This document shows positions 21,233-30,014 of a DNA stretch of 64,000 nt, one piece after another (within the stretch, counting starts at the first letter, position 1; every line of letters begins with the position of its first letter). The notes below the pieces were generated by a model, which worked only from the letters and a program-made list of their open reading frames with translations, was not told the origin of the DNA and searched no databases. A program made the position numbers and the translations under genes. The DNA comes from Halomonas sp. LBP4. GTDB lineage: Bacteria > Pseudomonadota > Gammaproteobacteria > Pseudomonadales > Halomonadaceae. Location of the stretch: positions 802,459 to 866,458 of the forward strand of contig NZ_PDOG01000001.1 in assembly GCF_003202205.1 (NCBI RefSeq), read 5' to 3'.

Positions 21233-22164
21233 GTCGCCTCCCCCGAGGCTTCACGCCTGGACACCTCACGCGCTTCCCGGACCTCCGCCGGAATCACCCG
21301 GCGGTCGGCTCGCCCCCACCAGTAGGCCACCCCCTCGGCCCAGCCGGCGGGTCCGGTCGCCTCGCTGCGATAGAGCGCCGGCTGCTGCGGCGACACCTCG
21401 AGCCCGTGACAACCGCGGATCACCACCGCCTGGTCGACGCGCTCGAGCATGGCGATATCGTTGGGGCCGTCGCCGAGCCCCAGGGTCAGGGGGCGGCTGC
21501 CGCGCAGCGCCTGGAAGCGCTCGATCAACCAGCTCACGGCGCTGCCCTTGTGGGACTCGCCGGTGACATGCCAGAAGCGCCCGCCACGGACCAGGCGCAG
21601 GCCATCGCCCTCGAGTCCTTCCCGAAAGGCCACGAGCCCGTCGTCGTCATCGGCCCAGACCAGCGGTTCGCTGCCCTCGCGCATCCGCGCCAGCCGCGCC
21701 TCAGGTTCCGCCAGGCCGGTGAAGCCGGCCAGCTCCTCCAGCGACATCTCGCTCATGGTGGTGAAGCGCACACCCAGCCGATCACGCCACACCGCGAGCC
21801 GCTTGCGGATGAAGCCGATGTCCACTCCCAGGGTCTTGATCACCAGGCCGTCGGGGCCGGGGCCGCGGTCCAGCCGGGCGTGGCACCAGGCCGGCGGCAG
21901 CCCGGCCACGGCGCCGTTCTCGGCGATGAAGGGCGTATCCATGAGGCCCATGGCCTGGCGCAGCGGCACGATCTCGCTGCGGGTCTTGCTGGTCACCGGG
22001 ATCACCGGCACCCCGAGCGTTGTCAGCCGGGCGAGCCAGGGCCGCGCAGTCGACCAGTCGTAGCTGTGGTGATCGAGCAGCGAACCGTCCAGGTCGGTGA
22101 AGAGCAGGCGCGGACGAAGCGCGGGGTCCTGGGTGACCGAGTCACGGGAAGCGTGCTGGGGCAT
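21229..22164 (-). CDS. HAD-family sugar-3-phosphoglycerate phosphatase (MpgP/YedP type)
   Basis: A 311-residue HAD-IIB phosphatase. Motif I is LFTDLDGSLLDHH (Asp24, Asp26), motif II contains VIPVTSKTRSE, and the C-terminal motif is GLGDGPNDIAML. SKTRSE and FIAENGA place it with mannosyl-3-phosphoglycerate phosphatases, but the coupled partner is GpgS, so the in vivo substrate is probably glucosyl-3-phosphoglycerate, giving glucosylglycerate. It is the first gene of the pair. Confidence 0.9.
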   Translation of the reverse strand: MPQHASRDSVTQDPALRPRLLFTDLDGSLLDHHSYDWSTARPWLARLTTLGVPVIPVTSKTRSEIVPLRQAMGLMDTPFIAENGAVAGLPPAWCHARLDRGPGPDGLVIKTLGVDIGFIRKRLAVWRDRLGVRFTTMSEMSLEELAGFTGLAEPEARLARMREGSEPLVWADDDDGLVAFREGLEGDGLRLVRGGRFWHVTGESHKGSAVSWLIERFQALRGSRPLTLGLGDGPNDIAMLERVDQAVVIRGCHGLEVSPQQPALYRSEATGPAGWAEGVAYWWGRADRRVIPAEVREAREVSRREASGEAT

Positions 22165-22264
22165 GGCGTGTCCGGCTCCATGGTGGTGAAGTCGTCATGC
22201 CTGATGCAGGGAGCGTGCCAGCCTAGCGATAACCGGCACGGAACGGCGTCTCACCACCGACCGA

Positions 22265-22286
22265 CCGGCAGCGGCGCCGCTGCCGG
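22265..22286. other. 22-bp perfect GC palindrome
   Basis: A perfect dyad (half-site CCGGCAGCGGC) in the gap between the gpgS operon start and the glyA terminator. It has no T-tract on either side. It could be an operator or a cruciform; nothing further can be read from it. Confidence 0.4.
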
Positions 22287-22317
22287 ATGACGGCGCACAC
22301 CGGAGAAGCACATGAAA

Positions 22318-22349
22318 ACGCCCCCTCATGGTGCACCATGAGGGGGCGT
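22318..22349 (-). terminator. Rho-independent terminator of glyA
   Basis: A perfect 32-bp palindrome (half-site ACGCCCCCTCATGGTG) 31 bp after the glyA stop. On the minus strand the stem is followed directly by TTTT, as expected for intrinsic termination of glyA. The stem is GC-rich at its base. Confidence 0.85.
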
Positions 22350-22379
22350 CGAGTGCGGGGCGCTCTCGCGCCCGGCCCA

Positions 22380-23645
22380 TCAGCGATAGACGGGGAAGCG
22401 GGTGCAGACGGCCTCGACCTTGCCCTTCACCTCGGACTCGATGGCGGCGGTGTCGGCGCCTTCGGCCATGACGTCGAGGATGTCGCAGATCCAGCCGGCC
22501 AGCTCACGGCACTCGGCCTCGCCGAAGCCGCGGGTGGTCACCGCCGGGGTGCCGATGCGCAGGCCCGAGGTGACGAAGGGGCTCTGCGGGTCGCCCGGCA
22601 CGGCGTTCTTGTTGACGGTGATGTGGGCACGGCCCAGGGCGGCGTCGGCGTCCTTGCCGGTCAGGCCCTGCTTGATCAGCGAGAGCAGGAAGAGGTGGTC
22701 CTCGGTGCCGCCGGAGACGATGTCGAAGCCGCGCTCGATGAACACGCCGGCCATGACCTGGGCGTTGGTCACCACCTGCTGCTGGTAGGCCTTGAAGCCG
22801 GGCTCCATGGCCTCCTTGAAGCAGACCGCCTTGGCGGCGATGACGTGCTCCAGCGGGCCACCCTGGCCACCCGGGAAGACCGCGGACTGCAGCTTCTTCT
22901 CGATGTCGGCATCATTCTCGGCGGAGAGGATCAGGCCGCCGCGCGGGCCGCGCAGGGTCTTGTGGGTGGTGGTGGTGACCACATGGGCGTGAGGCAGCGG
23001 GCTCGGGTAGACCCCGGCGGCCACCAGGCCGGCGATGTGGGCCATGTCGACCAGCAGGAACGCCCCCACCTCGTCGGCGATCTCGCGGAACCTGGCCCAG
23101 TCGATGACCTGGGAGTAGGCGGAGAAGCCGGCGATGATCATCTTCGGCCGGTGCTCGCGGGCCAGGCGGGCCACTTCCTCGTAGTCGATGCGGCCGGTGG
23201 CATCGATGCCGTACTGCACGGCGTTGTAGTGCTTGCCGGAGAAGTTGGGCCTGGCCCCGTGGGTCAGGTGGCCGCCGGCGTCGAGGCTCATGCCCAGCAC
23301 GGTGTCGCCCGGCTTGACCAGCGCCTGGAAGACGGCGCTGTTGGCCTGGGAGCCCGAGTGCGGCTGGACGTTGGCATAGCTGGCGTCGAACAGCTGCTTG
23401 GCATAGTCGATGGCCAGTTGCTCGACGATATCGACGTACTCGCAGCCGCCGTAGTAGCGCTTGCCGGGATAGCCTTCCGCATACTTGTTGGTGAGCTGGC
23501 TGCCCTGGGCCTCCAGCACCCGGGGGCTGGCGTAATTCTCGGAAGCAATCAGTTCGACGTGTGCTTCCTGACGAGCGACTTCCTTCTGCATCGCATCGAA
23601 CAGGACGTCATCGAAACCGGCAATCTGCATGTCACGGCTGAACAT
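22380..23645 (-). CDS. glyA: Serine hydroxymethyltransferase
   Basis: PLP enzyme interconverting serine and glycine with tetrahydrofolate, the main one-carbon source. 421 residues, standard length. Landmarks: [19 protein letters not shown], the glycine-rich [10 protein letters not shown], and [16 protein letters not shown] with the PLP lysine. The ATG at 23643-23645 ([13 protein letters not shown]) follows a GAGG site; earlier in-frame ATGs are less likely. A strong intrinsic terminator follows. Confidence 0.97.
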   Translation of the reverse strand: MFSRDMQIAGFDDVLFDAMQKEVARQEAHVELIASENYASPRVLEAQGSQLTNKYAEGYPGKRYYGGCEYVDIVEQLAIDYAKQLFDASYANVQPHSGSQANSAVFQALVKPGDTVLGMSLDAGGHLTHGARPNFSGKHYNAVQYGIDATGRIDYEEVARLAREHRPKMIIAGFSAYSQVIDWARFREIADEVGAFLLVDMAHIAGLVAAGVYPSPLPHAHVVTTTTHKTLRGPRGGLILSAENDADIEKKLQSAVFPGGQGGPLEHVIAAKAVCFKEAMEPGFKAYQQQVVTNAQVMAGVFIERGFDIVSGGTEDHLFLLSLIKQGLTGKDADAALGRAHITVNKNAVPGDPQSPFVTSGLRIGTPAVTTRGFGEAECRELAGWICDILDVMAEGADTAAIESEVKGKVEAVCTRFPVYR

Positions 23646-23699
23646 CGGCGGGAAACCTCGCATCACGGGGAAAGCTGAGCTGCGCATGATACCCCAGCC

Positions 23700-23730
23700 C
23701 ATGACGGCTTTCACTTGAAAGGCCGTCATG
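23700..23730. other. Inverted repeat upstream of glyA
   Basis: A 12- to 13-bp stem (outer arms CATGACGGC and GCCGTCATG, one bulge, ACTT loop) sits between the secreted-protein gene and glyA, both on the minus strand. It may end the upstream transcript or be a regulatory dyad for glyA; no T-run follows it on the minus strand. Confidence 0.4.
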
Positions 23731-23775
23731 GGCATCACCATCTTTTCTCATGCAGGCTTTAGCCAGACTGCAGCG

Positions 23776-25176
23776 TCAGCGGGTCTCGACGCTCAGCGAG
23801 AGCTTGTCGGGCAGCGCCATGGGATCGCCGGCCCAGGTCTCCAGATTGCTCTCCGCCGGCAGGGTGATGCCGACGTCCAGTTCCTCGGCGGCACCGGCCA
23901 TCAGATCGACCAGCCCCGTCAGGATCGCCTGCACCTGGGGGCCGAACAGCATGCCGAAGCCCTGGGCCTGGGTACGGACCTGCTCGAGGTACTGGGCCTC
24001 GGTGACGCCCTCCATGGCCGCGCCCAGGGTGGCCAGGCGGCCGAACAGCCCCTGGTCGGCCAGCGTCAGGTGGATCTCGCCGCCCAGCAGCGTGGCCGCC
24101 TCCAGCCGGTCGGCATCGGAGAAAACCGCTTCCGGCGACACGCCGTCGGGCAGCACCACGGGCAGCTCGATATCGATGAGCAGGCGCAGGGCCTCATGGA
24201 CGGTCACACGGCTGTTGCTTCTCAGGATGCTGCGACCGCCCTCCTCCTCCCAGTCGCCGAGGAAGGCCGCATCCAGGCGCAGCTCGCCGCTGCCGTCGGT
24301 GAGCACCTTGCTGGCCATACGCAGCTGGGCCCGCTCCTGTTCCGGGGCGAGCTCGATCATGCGGGCCAGATCGAGCCGGATGCCGTCGAGGCTCAGGCCC
24401 CCGACGCCGTCGCTGAAGTCACCATCGAGGTCGAGTTCCGCCAGCGTCGCCACCAGGCGGTCGGACGCGATGTCGATGTCACGGATGGCCAGTAGCTCCA
24501 GGGTCTCCTCCCCCGCCCCCTCCAGCCCGGCCAGGCCCTCGAGGCGCAGGGAACCGAGGGTGAAGGAGCCGGCCCCCAGGTCGCCGAGGTCCTGCCCGGT
24601 GCCGGCCACCTCGGTGATCTCCAGCATGCCGATGGCATCATGGGACAGCGACTCGCCGCGCACCCTGGCGATGGTCAGGCGACCCCCGCCCTCGCGGAAG
24701 GCCGCCCCCTGGAAGAGCTCCTCGGCGAGCTCCGAGGCCAGGTCGATGACGATGTCGTCGATGGCCAGGCTGCCGATGCGCACCTCCTCCGGTGCCAGGT
24801 CGCCATCGAGCGGGAAGACTGCCCGGGACGGCTCGCCCAGCACGATGCGTTCGGCGGTCATCAGCGGCAACTCGGTCAGGCCGTCCTCGAGCCGCAGCCC
24901 CTCGAGGATCACCTCGTCCGGGCTGTCGTAATCGCCCTTGACGATATAGCGCGCGAGGCGCAGGCGCTCCCCCTCGTCGGTCTCGAAGACCAGGTCCTCG
25001 GCGGTGGCACGGCGGCGCAACAGCGCCCCGGATACCTCGCCGAGCTCGACACTGCCGTGGTCGCCGAACATGGCACGCAGGTCGGCCTCCAGGCGCTCTG
25101 GGTCGTCGGCCAGCGCCGGGGCAGCGGCCAGCAGCAGGGATGCCCCGGCGATCAGGGGCCAGCGGGAGTCAAGCAC
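23776..25176 (-). CDS. Exported protein of unknown function
   Basis: A 466-residue protein I do not recognise. It starts at GTG with GGAGG six bases upstream. A signal peptide is clear (about residues 1-23, ending APALA before DDPERL). The mature part is acidic, poor in cysteine, and built of repeating Leu/Ile-rich beta-strand-like segments alternating with Asp/Gly turns (for example LDGIRLDLARMIEL, LRLEGLAGLEG). That pattern recalls YdgA/AsmA-like periplasmic beta proteins, but no defined family motif is visible. It lies between glyA and the YbbP exporter, same strand. Confidence 0.72.
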   Translation of the reverse strand: MLDSRWPLIAGASLLLAAAPALADDPERLEADLRAMFGDHGSVELGEVSGALLRRRATAEDLVFETDEGERLRLARYIVKGDYDSPDEVILEGLRLEDGLTELPLMTAERIVLGEPSRAVFPLDGDLAPEEVRIGSLAIDDIVIDLASELAEELFQGAAFREGGGRLTIARVRGESLSHDAIGMLEITEVAGTGQDLGDLGAGSFTLGSLRLEGLAGLEGAGEETLELLAIRDIDIASDRLVATLAELDLDGDFSDGVGGLSLDGIRLDLARMIELAPEQERAQLRMASKVLTDGSGELRLDAAFLGDWEEEGGRSILRSNSRVTVHEALRLLIDIELPVVLPDGVSPEAVFSDADRLEAATLLGGEIHLTLADQGLFGRLATLGAAMEGVTEAQYLEQVRTQAQGFGMLFGPQVQAILTGLVDLMAGAAEELDVGITLPAESNLETWAGDPMALPDKLSLSVETR

Positions 25177-25257
25177 GGAACACCTCCGATGTGAGCGGTC
25201 GATCTGGTTGAGTCTACCCCGAGAGCCCGAGCCCCGCCCCGTGCAGGGGCCGGTGGC

Positions 25258-27864
25258 TCAGGTTTCGCCGAGCAACCCGAGGCTCGCGGCCGGCGCCTGA
25301 CGGCGCAGGCCGCGGGAGAGCAGGTGACCGATGGTGCCGATCGCGAGCGCCCCACCCAGCGGCAGCACCAGCCACAACCAGCCGTGCAGCCGCGGCGTCA
25401 GGTCGAACCAGGCCAGGTAGATGGCAGCGGTGGCGAGCTCGGCCAGCAGCGCCCCCATCAGCCCGCTGGCCAGCCCCAGGATGGCGAATTCGGCCCCCTG
25501 GGCCCGGGAGAGCAGCCGGTTGCCGGCGCCGAACACCCGCAGCAGGCCACTCTCGTGGGCACGCACCGGCCGGCTGGCGGTCAGGGCCGCATAGAGCACG
25601 CTGACGCCGGCCAGCAGCACGAAGCCGAGCACCAGCTCCACCGCCCGGGTCACCTGGGTCAGCACCTCGCGTACCTGGCCGAGGATAGCATCGATGTTGA
25701 GCAGCGAGACCCCCGGGAACTCCCGCACCAGGCGGCGCTGGGTGTCGCCATCGTCGCCGTCCAGGTGGAAGGCGGTGATATAGCTGTGACCGAAGCGCTC
25801 CAGTACCCCCGGGGGAAAGATCACGTAGAAGTTGGGCCGGAAGCTGTCCCAGTCCAGGTCGCGCAGGCTGGTCAGTTCGCCGACGATCTCGGCCCCGCCG
25901 ATGGTGAAGGTGAGGGTGTCGCCGAGGGCGAGTCCGAAGCGCTCGGCCAGGCCGTCCTCCATGGAGATCGGCACCCGTTCGGCCCGGGTACCGGCCCGGG
26001 ACTCGGCCTCCACTGCAGCGAACCAGCCGGCCGGCTCCTCCAGGGTATCGAACCACTGTCCCGCGACCAGCCGGTTGCCCTCGGGAAGGGTCTCGCGCCA
26101 GGTCAGGTTGAGCTCGCGGCGCAGGGCGTTGTCGCCGCGAGCCTCCGCCGGCACCGCCTCCCGCGGCGGCCGGTCGTTGATCGCGGTGATGCGCCCGCGC
26201 ACCATCGGATAGAGGGCACTGCGCGCGTCGGCGGCGTCACCCAGGGCATCCTCGAAGGCCTCACGCTCGGCGGGCTGGATGTTGATGGCGAAGTAGTTGG
26301 GGGTGTCCTCGGGCAGCTGGTCCTGCCAGGTGGTCAACAGGTCGCCGCGCACCAGGGCGATCATCGCCATGGCGAAGAAGGTCACCGAGAAGGCGAGCAG
26401 CTGGCCGAGGCTGGCACGGCGCCGGCGGGCGAGCTGCTGGCCGCCCAGGCGCAGGGCCTGGGCCAGCCCGCCCTCCTGGCCGCCCCGCCGCGGCAGCCGT
26501 GCCGCGAGTCGCAGCACCGCCGACAGTAGCAGCGCACCGAGGCCCCAGAGCACGACCAGCATCACCAGGCCACCGAGCAGCAGCCCGGCGGAGAGGCCGA
26601 GGTCGCCGGAGTAGAGCCACAGCAGGCCACCGAACACCAGGGCCGCCACGGCCACCACCAGCCAGGCCGAGACCGGCAGCGGGTCAAGCTCGCGACGCAG
26701 CACCTTCAGGGCGCTGACCCGCTTGAGCCGCAGCAGGGTCGGGCCGGCGAAGCCCACCAGCACCGCCAGGGCGGTGAGGATCCCCAGCCACAGCGGCAGG
26801 CCCCCCGGCGGCGGCAGCGTGAGCGGTAGGAAGGTGGTCAACAGCTGCAGCAGCGCCGCCTGGCCGGCCAGCCCCAGGGCCGCGCCGAGCAGCGAGGCCA
26901 CCAGCGCCAACCACAGCAGCTGCAGCGCGAACAGACGGGTCAGCTCGGCCTGGGTGGCACCGAAGCAGCGCAGCAGGGCCGCGGTATCCAGGTGGCGGTC
27001 GACATAGCGCCGCGTGGCCATGGCCACCGCCACGCCGGCGAGCAGCACGGCGGCGAGCCCCGCCAGGCTCAGGTATCGCTCGGCCCGTTCCAGGGCATTG
27101 CCGAGCTGGGGCCGGTCACGGCGCACGTCGCGCACCTCCACCCCGTCGCGGCGCAGCCGTTCGAGCAGCGGGGCGAGGCTATCCACCGCCTCCGCCGAGC
27201 CGGCAGCCAGCAGCTCGAACTCGACCCGCGAGCCATCCTGCACCAGGTGGGTCTCCGCCAGGTCGGCGGCATGCATCATCAGGCGCGGGTTGAAGTTGCC
27301 GAAGCCGGCGGACTGGTCCGCCTCGCGCTCGATCAGCCCCCCCACCCGGAGTTCGCTTTCCCCCAGCCGCACGCGGTCGCCGATCTCGACCTCCAGCAAC
27401 AGCGCCAGACGCGGCGCCAGCCAGGCCTCGCCCGGGGCCGGGCCCTGGGCGAGCCGTTCGACGCCCTGGCCGAGGTCCACGTGGTTATGGCCGTAATGCG
27501 GGTAGACCGAGTCGACGACCTTGAGGCTGGCGGGCTGGAAGGCATCGTCGTGGCTGACCATGGAGACCATGTCCACCTGGTCGCTCAGGATCAGGCCGGC
27601 CTCTTCCAGGGACTGGCGGATCTCGCTCGCGAAGGGACGGCCCTGCTCCAGTACCAGGTCGCCGCCGAGCAGCTGTCCCGCCTGGCGGGTCAACCCCTTG
27701 TCGAGGCGGTCGAGGAAGAAGCCGATCATGGTGGAGGCGGCCACCGCCAGGGCCAGGGCCACGAACAGGGCGCGCACGTCGGCCGCCCGCAGGTCGCGGA
27801 TCAGGCCGCGGGCCGAGAGCCGCAGCATCCGCAGCGCGCCGGCCAGGAGGGAGCTGCCGCTCAT
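25258..27864 (-). CDS. ybbP: ABC exporter permease, YbbP/FtsX-like
   Basis: An 868-residue membrane protein: an N-terminal helix, a large periplasmic domain (about residues 60-240), a central cluster of helices, a second periplasmic domain (about 470-700) and C-terminal helices, the 10-helix layout of YbbP-type MacB/FtsX-superfamily permeases. It acts with YbbA, probably in lipid or lipoprotein-related export. The ATG overlaps the ybbA stop (ATGA), so the two are coupled. Confidence 0.9.
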   Translation of the reverse strand: MSGSSLLAGALRMLRLSARGLIRDLRAADVRALFVALALAVAASTMIGFFLDRLDKGLTRQAGQLLGGDLVLEQGRPFASEIRQSLEEAGLILSDQVDMVSMVSHDDAFQPASLKVVDSVYPHYGHNHVDLGQGVERLAQGPAPGEAWLAPRLALLLEVEIGDRVRLGESELRVGGLIEREADQSAGFGNFNPRLMMHAADLAETHLVQDGSRVEFELLAAGSAEAVDSLAPLLERLRRDGVEVRDVRRDRPQLGNALERAERYLSLAGLAAVLLAGVAVAMATRRYVDRHLDTAALLRCFGATQAELTRLFALQLLWLALVASLLGAALGLAGQAALLQLLTTFLPLTLPPPGGLPLWLGILTALAVLVGFAGPTLLRLKRVSALKVLRRELDPLPVSAWLVVAVAALVFGGLLWLYSGDLGLSAGLLLGGLVMLVVLWGLGALLLSAVLRLAARLPRRGGQEGGLAQALRLGGQQLARRRRASLGQLLAFSVTFFAMAMIALVRGDLLTTWQDQLPEDTPNYFAINIQPAEREAFEDALGDAADARSALYPMVRGRITAINDRPPREAVPAEARGDNALRRELNLTWRETLPEGNRLVAGQWFDTLEEPAGWFAAVEAESRAGTRAERVPISMEDGLAERFGLALGDTLTFTIGGAEIVGELTSLRDLDWDSFRPNFYVIFPPGVLERFGHSYITAFHLDGDDGDTQRRLVREFPGVSLLNIDAILGQVREVLTQVTRAVELVLGFVLLAGVSVLYAALTASRPVRAHESGLLRVFGAGNRLLSRAQGAEFAILGLASGLMGALLAELATAAIYLAWFDLTPRLHGWLWLVLPLGGALAIGTIGHLLSRGLRRQAPAASLGLLGET

Positions 27865-28577
27865 GCGCTCACCTCGTCGCGGGCCAGCTCCACCAGCCGG
27901 CCCTCCTCCAGGCGCAGGCAGCGATCGCAACGCCGGGCGAGCGCATGATCATGGGTCACCAGCACCAGGGTGGTGCCGGCCTCGTGGTTGAGGGCGAACA
28001 GCTGCTCGATGATGCGTTCGCCGGTGGCCGGGTCCAGGTTGCCGGTGGGCTCGTCGGCGAACACCAGCTCGGCGCCGGTGACGAAGGCCCGCGCCAGGGC
28101 GACCCGCTGCTGCTCGCCGCCGGAGAGCTGCTTGGGCAGATGGTCGAGCCGTTCCCCCAGGCCCACCCGGGTCAGCCAGTCGCAGGCACGGGCCTCGGCG
28201 TCGGGCTGGGGGGTGAGCTCCAGCGGCAACAGCACGTTCTCGAGTGCGGTGAGGGTGGGCAGCAGCTGGAAATTCTGGAACACGAACCCCACCCGGCCGG
28301 CACGCAGCCGTGCCCGACCATCCTCGTCCAGCGCCGAGAGCGGCTGGCCGAACAGCTCGAGCTCGCCACCGGTGGGGGCATCGAGCCCGGCCAGCAGCCC
28401 CAGCAGGGTCGACTTGCCGGCACCGCTCTGGCCGAGGATTGCCACGCTCTCTCCGGGGAACACCGTGAGCCGCAGCTCACTCAGAATGGTGAGCCGCCTC
28501 TCGCCGCTCTGGACCTGCTTGGACAGGTGGTCGGCGTGTAGAATCGGGGAGGCATCCGCTCGCGAGGTGATGGACAT
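27861..28577 (-). CDS. ybbA: ABC transporter ATP-binding protein YbbA
   Basis: A 238-residue LolD/MacB-type ATPase with Walker A GQSGAGKST (residues 49-57), Q-loop VFQNFQLLPTLTALENV, signature LSGGEQQRVALARA, and Walker B LVFADEPTGNLD. It is coupled to the permease gene ybbP. The start codon lies in the same CATG as a candidate tesA start on the other strand, so promoters of both genes may be inside each other's coding region. Confidence 0.93.
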   Translation of the reverse strand: MSITSRADASPILHADHLSKQVQSGERRLTILSELRLTVFPGESVAILGQSGAGKSTLLGLLAGLDAPTGGELELFGQPLSALDEDGRARLRAGRVGFVFQNFQLLPTLTALENVLLPLELTPQPDAEARACDWLTRVGLGERLDHLPKQLSGGEQQRVALARAFVTGAELVFADEPTGNLDPATGERIIEQLFALNHEAGTTLVLVTHDHALARRCDRCLRLEEGRLVELARDEVSA

Positions 28578-29343
28578 GGTAAAGGGGTTCCCTGAGCGTT
28601 GGGTCGGCGCTGGCCAGATTCACGCTGTTCCGGTACAGGCGGGTCGGGTCTGCGCCGATCTGTTGCGTGGTCATGCGTGGCGCCTCGGTTGGCCGGCCCG
28701 GCGGCAGGCACTCGCCTGGCTGGCACTGCTGCTCACCCTGGCGGGCGGCCCGACGCTGGCCGAGGGGCGCCCGGTACTGCTGGTCATGGGCGACAGCCTG
28801 AGTGCGGCCTACGGCATCGAGCGGCACGAGGGTTGGGTCAGTCTGCTGGAAGAGCGCCTGGACGGGAAGGCACATGTGGTCAACGCCAGCATCAGCGGGG
28901 AGACCAGCAGCGGCGGCGCCAACCGGCTTCCCGAGCTCCTCGGACAGCACGAGCCGGACATCGTTCTGCTCGAGCTGGGCGGCAACGACGGCCTGCGCGG
29001 CCTGCCACCGGGCCAGTTCGAGGCCAACCTGGCGGGCATGATCGAGCAGAGCCAGGCGGCCGGCGCCGAGGTGCTGCTGCTCGGCATCGACATCCCGCCC
29101 AACTACGGCCAGGCCTACCGCGACGCCTTCACCGGGGTCTTCTTCCGGCTCGCCGAGGAGTACGAGCTACCGCTGGTGCCCTTCCTGCTCGAGGGCGTGG
29201 CGCTGGAGGACGACCTGATGCAGCCCGACGGCATCCATCCCACCGCCTCGGCCCAGTCGATCCTCCTCGACACCGTCTGGCCCGAGCTCGAGCCGCTGCT
29301 GGAAAACCACAACACAGGCCTCGCCGAGCAGAGAGTCGAATAG
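28576..29343 (+). CDS. tesA: Arylesterase / acyl-CoA thioesterase I
   Basis: SGNH-fold lipase/thioesterase/lysophospholipase exported to the periplasm. The GDSL block VLLVMGDSLSAAYG holds the nucleophile (Ser74 from this start), followed by LELGGNDGLRG and the C-terminal DGIHPTASAQ with the catalytic Asp and His. A hydrophobic signal segment (LAWLALLLTLAGGPTLA) precedes the mature enzyme. The N-terminus is about 30 residues longer than usual; a TTG at 28663 would give the normal length but lacks a clear ribosome-binding site. The tesA/ybbA divergent pairing is conserved. Confidence 0.9.
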   Translation: MVKGFPERWVGAGQIHAVPVQAGRVCADLLRGHAWRLGWPARRQALAWLALLLTLAGGPTLAEGRPVLLVMGDSLSAAYGIERHEGWVSLLEERLDGKAHVVNASISGETSSGGANRLPELLGQHEPDIVLLELGGNDGLRGLPPGQFEANLAGMIEQSQAAGAEVLLLGIDIPPNYGQAYRDAFTGVFFRLAEEYELPLVPFLLEGVALEDDLMQPDGIHPTASAQSILLDTVWPELEPLLENHNTGLAEQRVE

Positions 29344-29349
29344 CGCACG

Positions 29350-29363
29350 GTCCATTCATGGAC
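29350..29363 (+). promoter_or_regulatory. Palindromic operator of the toxin-antitoxin pair
   Basis: GTCCATTCATGGAC is a perfect dyad apart from its two central bases. It overlaps the region just upstream of a TAAAAT -10-like hexamer, and AGGAGG follows before the antitoxin ATG. Antitoxins of this type usually autorepress at such dyads. Confidence 0.55.
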
Positions 29364-29403
29364 TAAAATCGGACCAATCGCCACCCATCAGGAGGCGCGA
29401 GCC

Positions 29404-29667
29404 ATGCGTACCGAAACCATCAGCTACTTGAAACAGAATGCCGCGACGCTGGATGTCGAAGAGCCCCTGGTCATCACCCAGAAGGGCAAGCCCACCTACG
29501 TCGTCGAGTCCTATGCCGCCCACGAGCGTCGCGAACAGGCCATCGCCCTGCTCAAGCTGCTGAGCCTGGGCGAAAAGAGCCGTGAAGAGGGCCGGTCCAT
29601 GTCGGCAGATGAGTTCCTGGAGAAAGTCAGGGCCCGTCACGCCGTCAGACGAGGTGAGGCGATGTGA
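29404..29667 (+). CDS. Phd/YefM-type antitoxin
   Basis: An 87-residue protein with the N-terminal DNA-binding half typical of Phd/YefM (ISYLKQNAATLDVEEPLVITQKGKPTYVV, where the KGKP turn and following VV strand are diagnostic). The charged C-terminal helix would wrap the toxin. AGGAGG lies eight bases upstream of the ATG. The stop overlaps the toxin GTG start. Base composition is visibly less GC-rich than the neighbours, suggesting transfer. Confidence 0.87.
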   Translation: MRTETISYLKQNAATLDVEEPLVITQKGKPTYVVESYAAHERREQAIALLKLLSLGEKSREEGRSMSADEFLEKVRARHAVRRGEAM

Positions 29668-30014
29668 CGGTCCCTGACATGGATGTCATCATTGAAGAGA
29701 CAGCGGACGCCTCACTCGAAACCTGTGAAAACTTCTTGCTTGACAGGGTGGAGTTCCCGTTGGACAGGGTAGAAGCCATCTCCCTGCACCTCATCACCAC
29801 AACGGTTGAACGGCTCTCCACTCAGCCCCACACCTATCCAGTCTGTCGGCTCGCCCTTGAACTCGGTATCAGCCACTACCGCGAACTGCTGATCGATAGC
29901 TACCGTGTCATCTATCGTCTCTGGCCCGAGCAGGAGCAGGTCTCCGTCTACCTGTTTGCTCACCAGCGCCAGGACTTCAAGCAGCTGCTGTTCGAGTATC
30001 AGTTGCTCTACTGA
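29664..30014 (+). CDS. RelE/ParE-family toxin
   Basis: A 116-residue toxin-like protein. The C-terminal half has YRELLIDSYRVIYRLWPEQEQVSVYLFAHQRQDF, the strand-turn-strand core of RelE/ParE toxins. It starts at GTG overlapping the antitoxin stop, with GAGG upstream; an ATG at 29679 lacks a site. Whether it cuts mRNA (RelE) or poisons gyrase (ParE) cannot be told. It converges with and overlaps the EamA gene by seven bases. Confidence 0.83.
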   Translation: MTVPDMDVIIEETADASLETCENFLLDRVEFPLDRVEAISLHLITTTVERLSTQPHTYPVCRLALELGISHYRELLIDSYRVIYRLWPEQEQVSVYLFAHQRQDFKQLLFEYQLLY

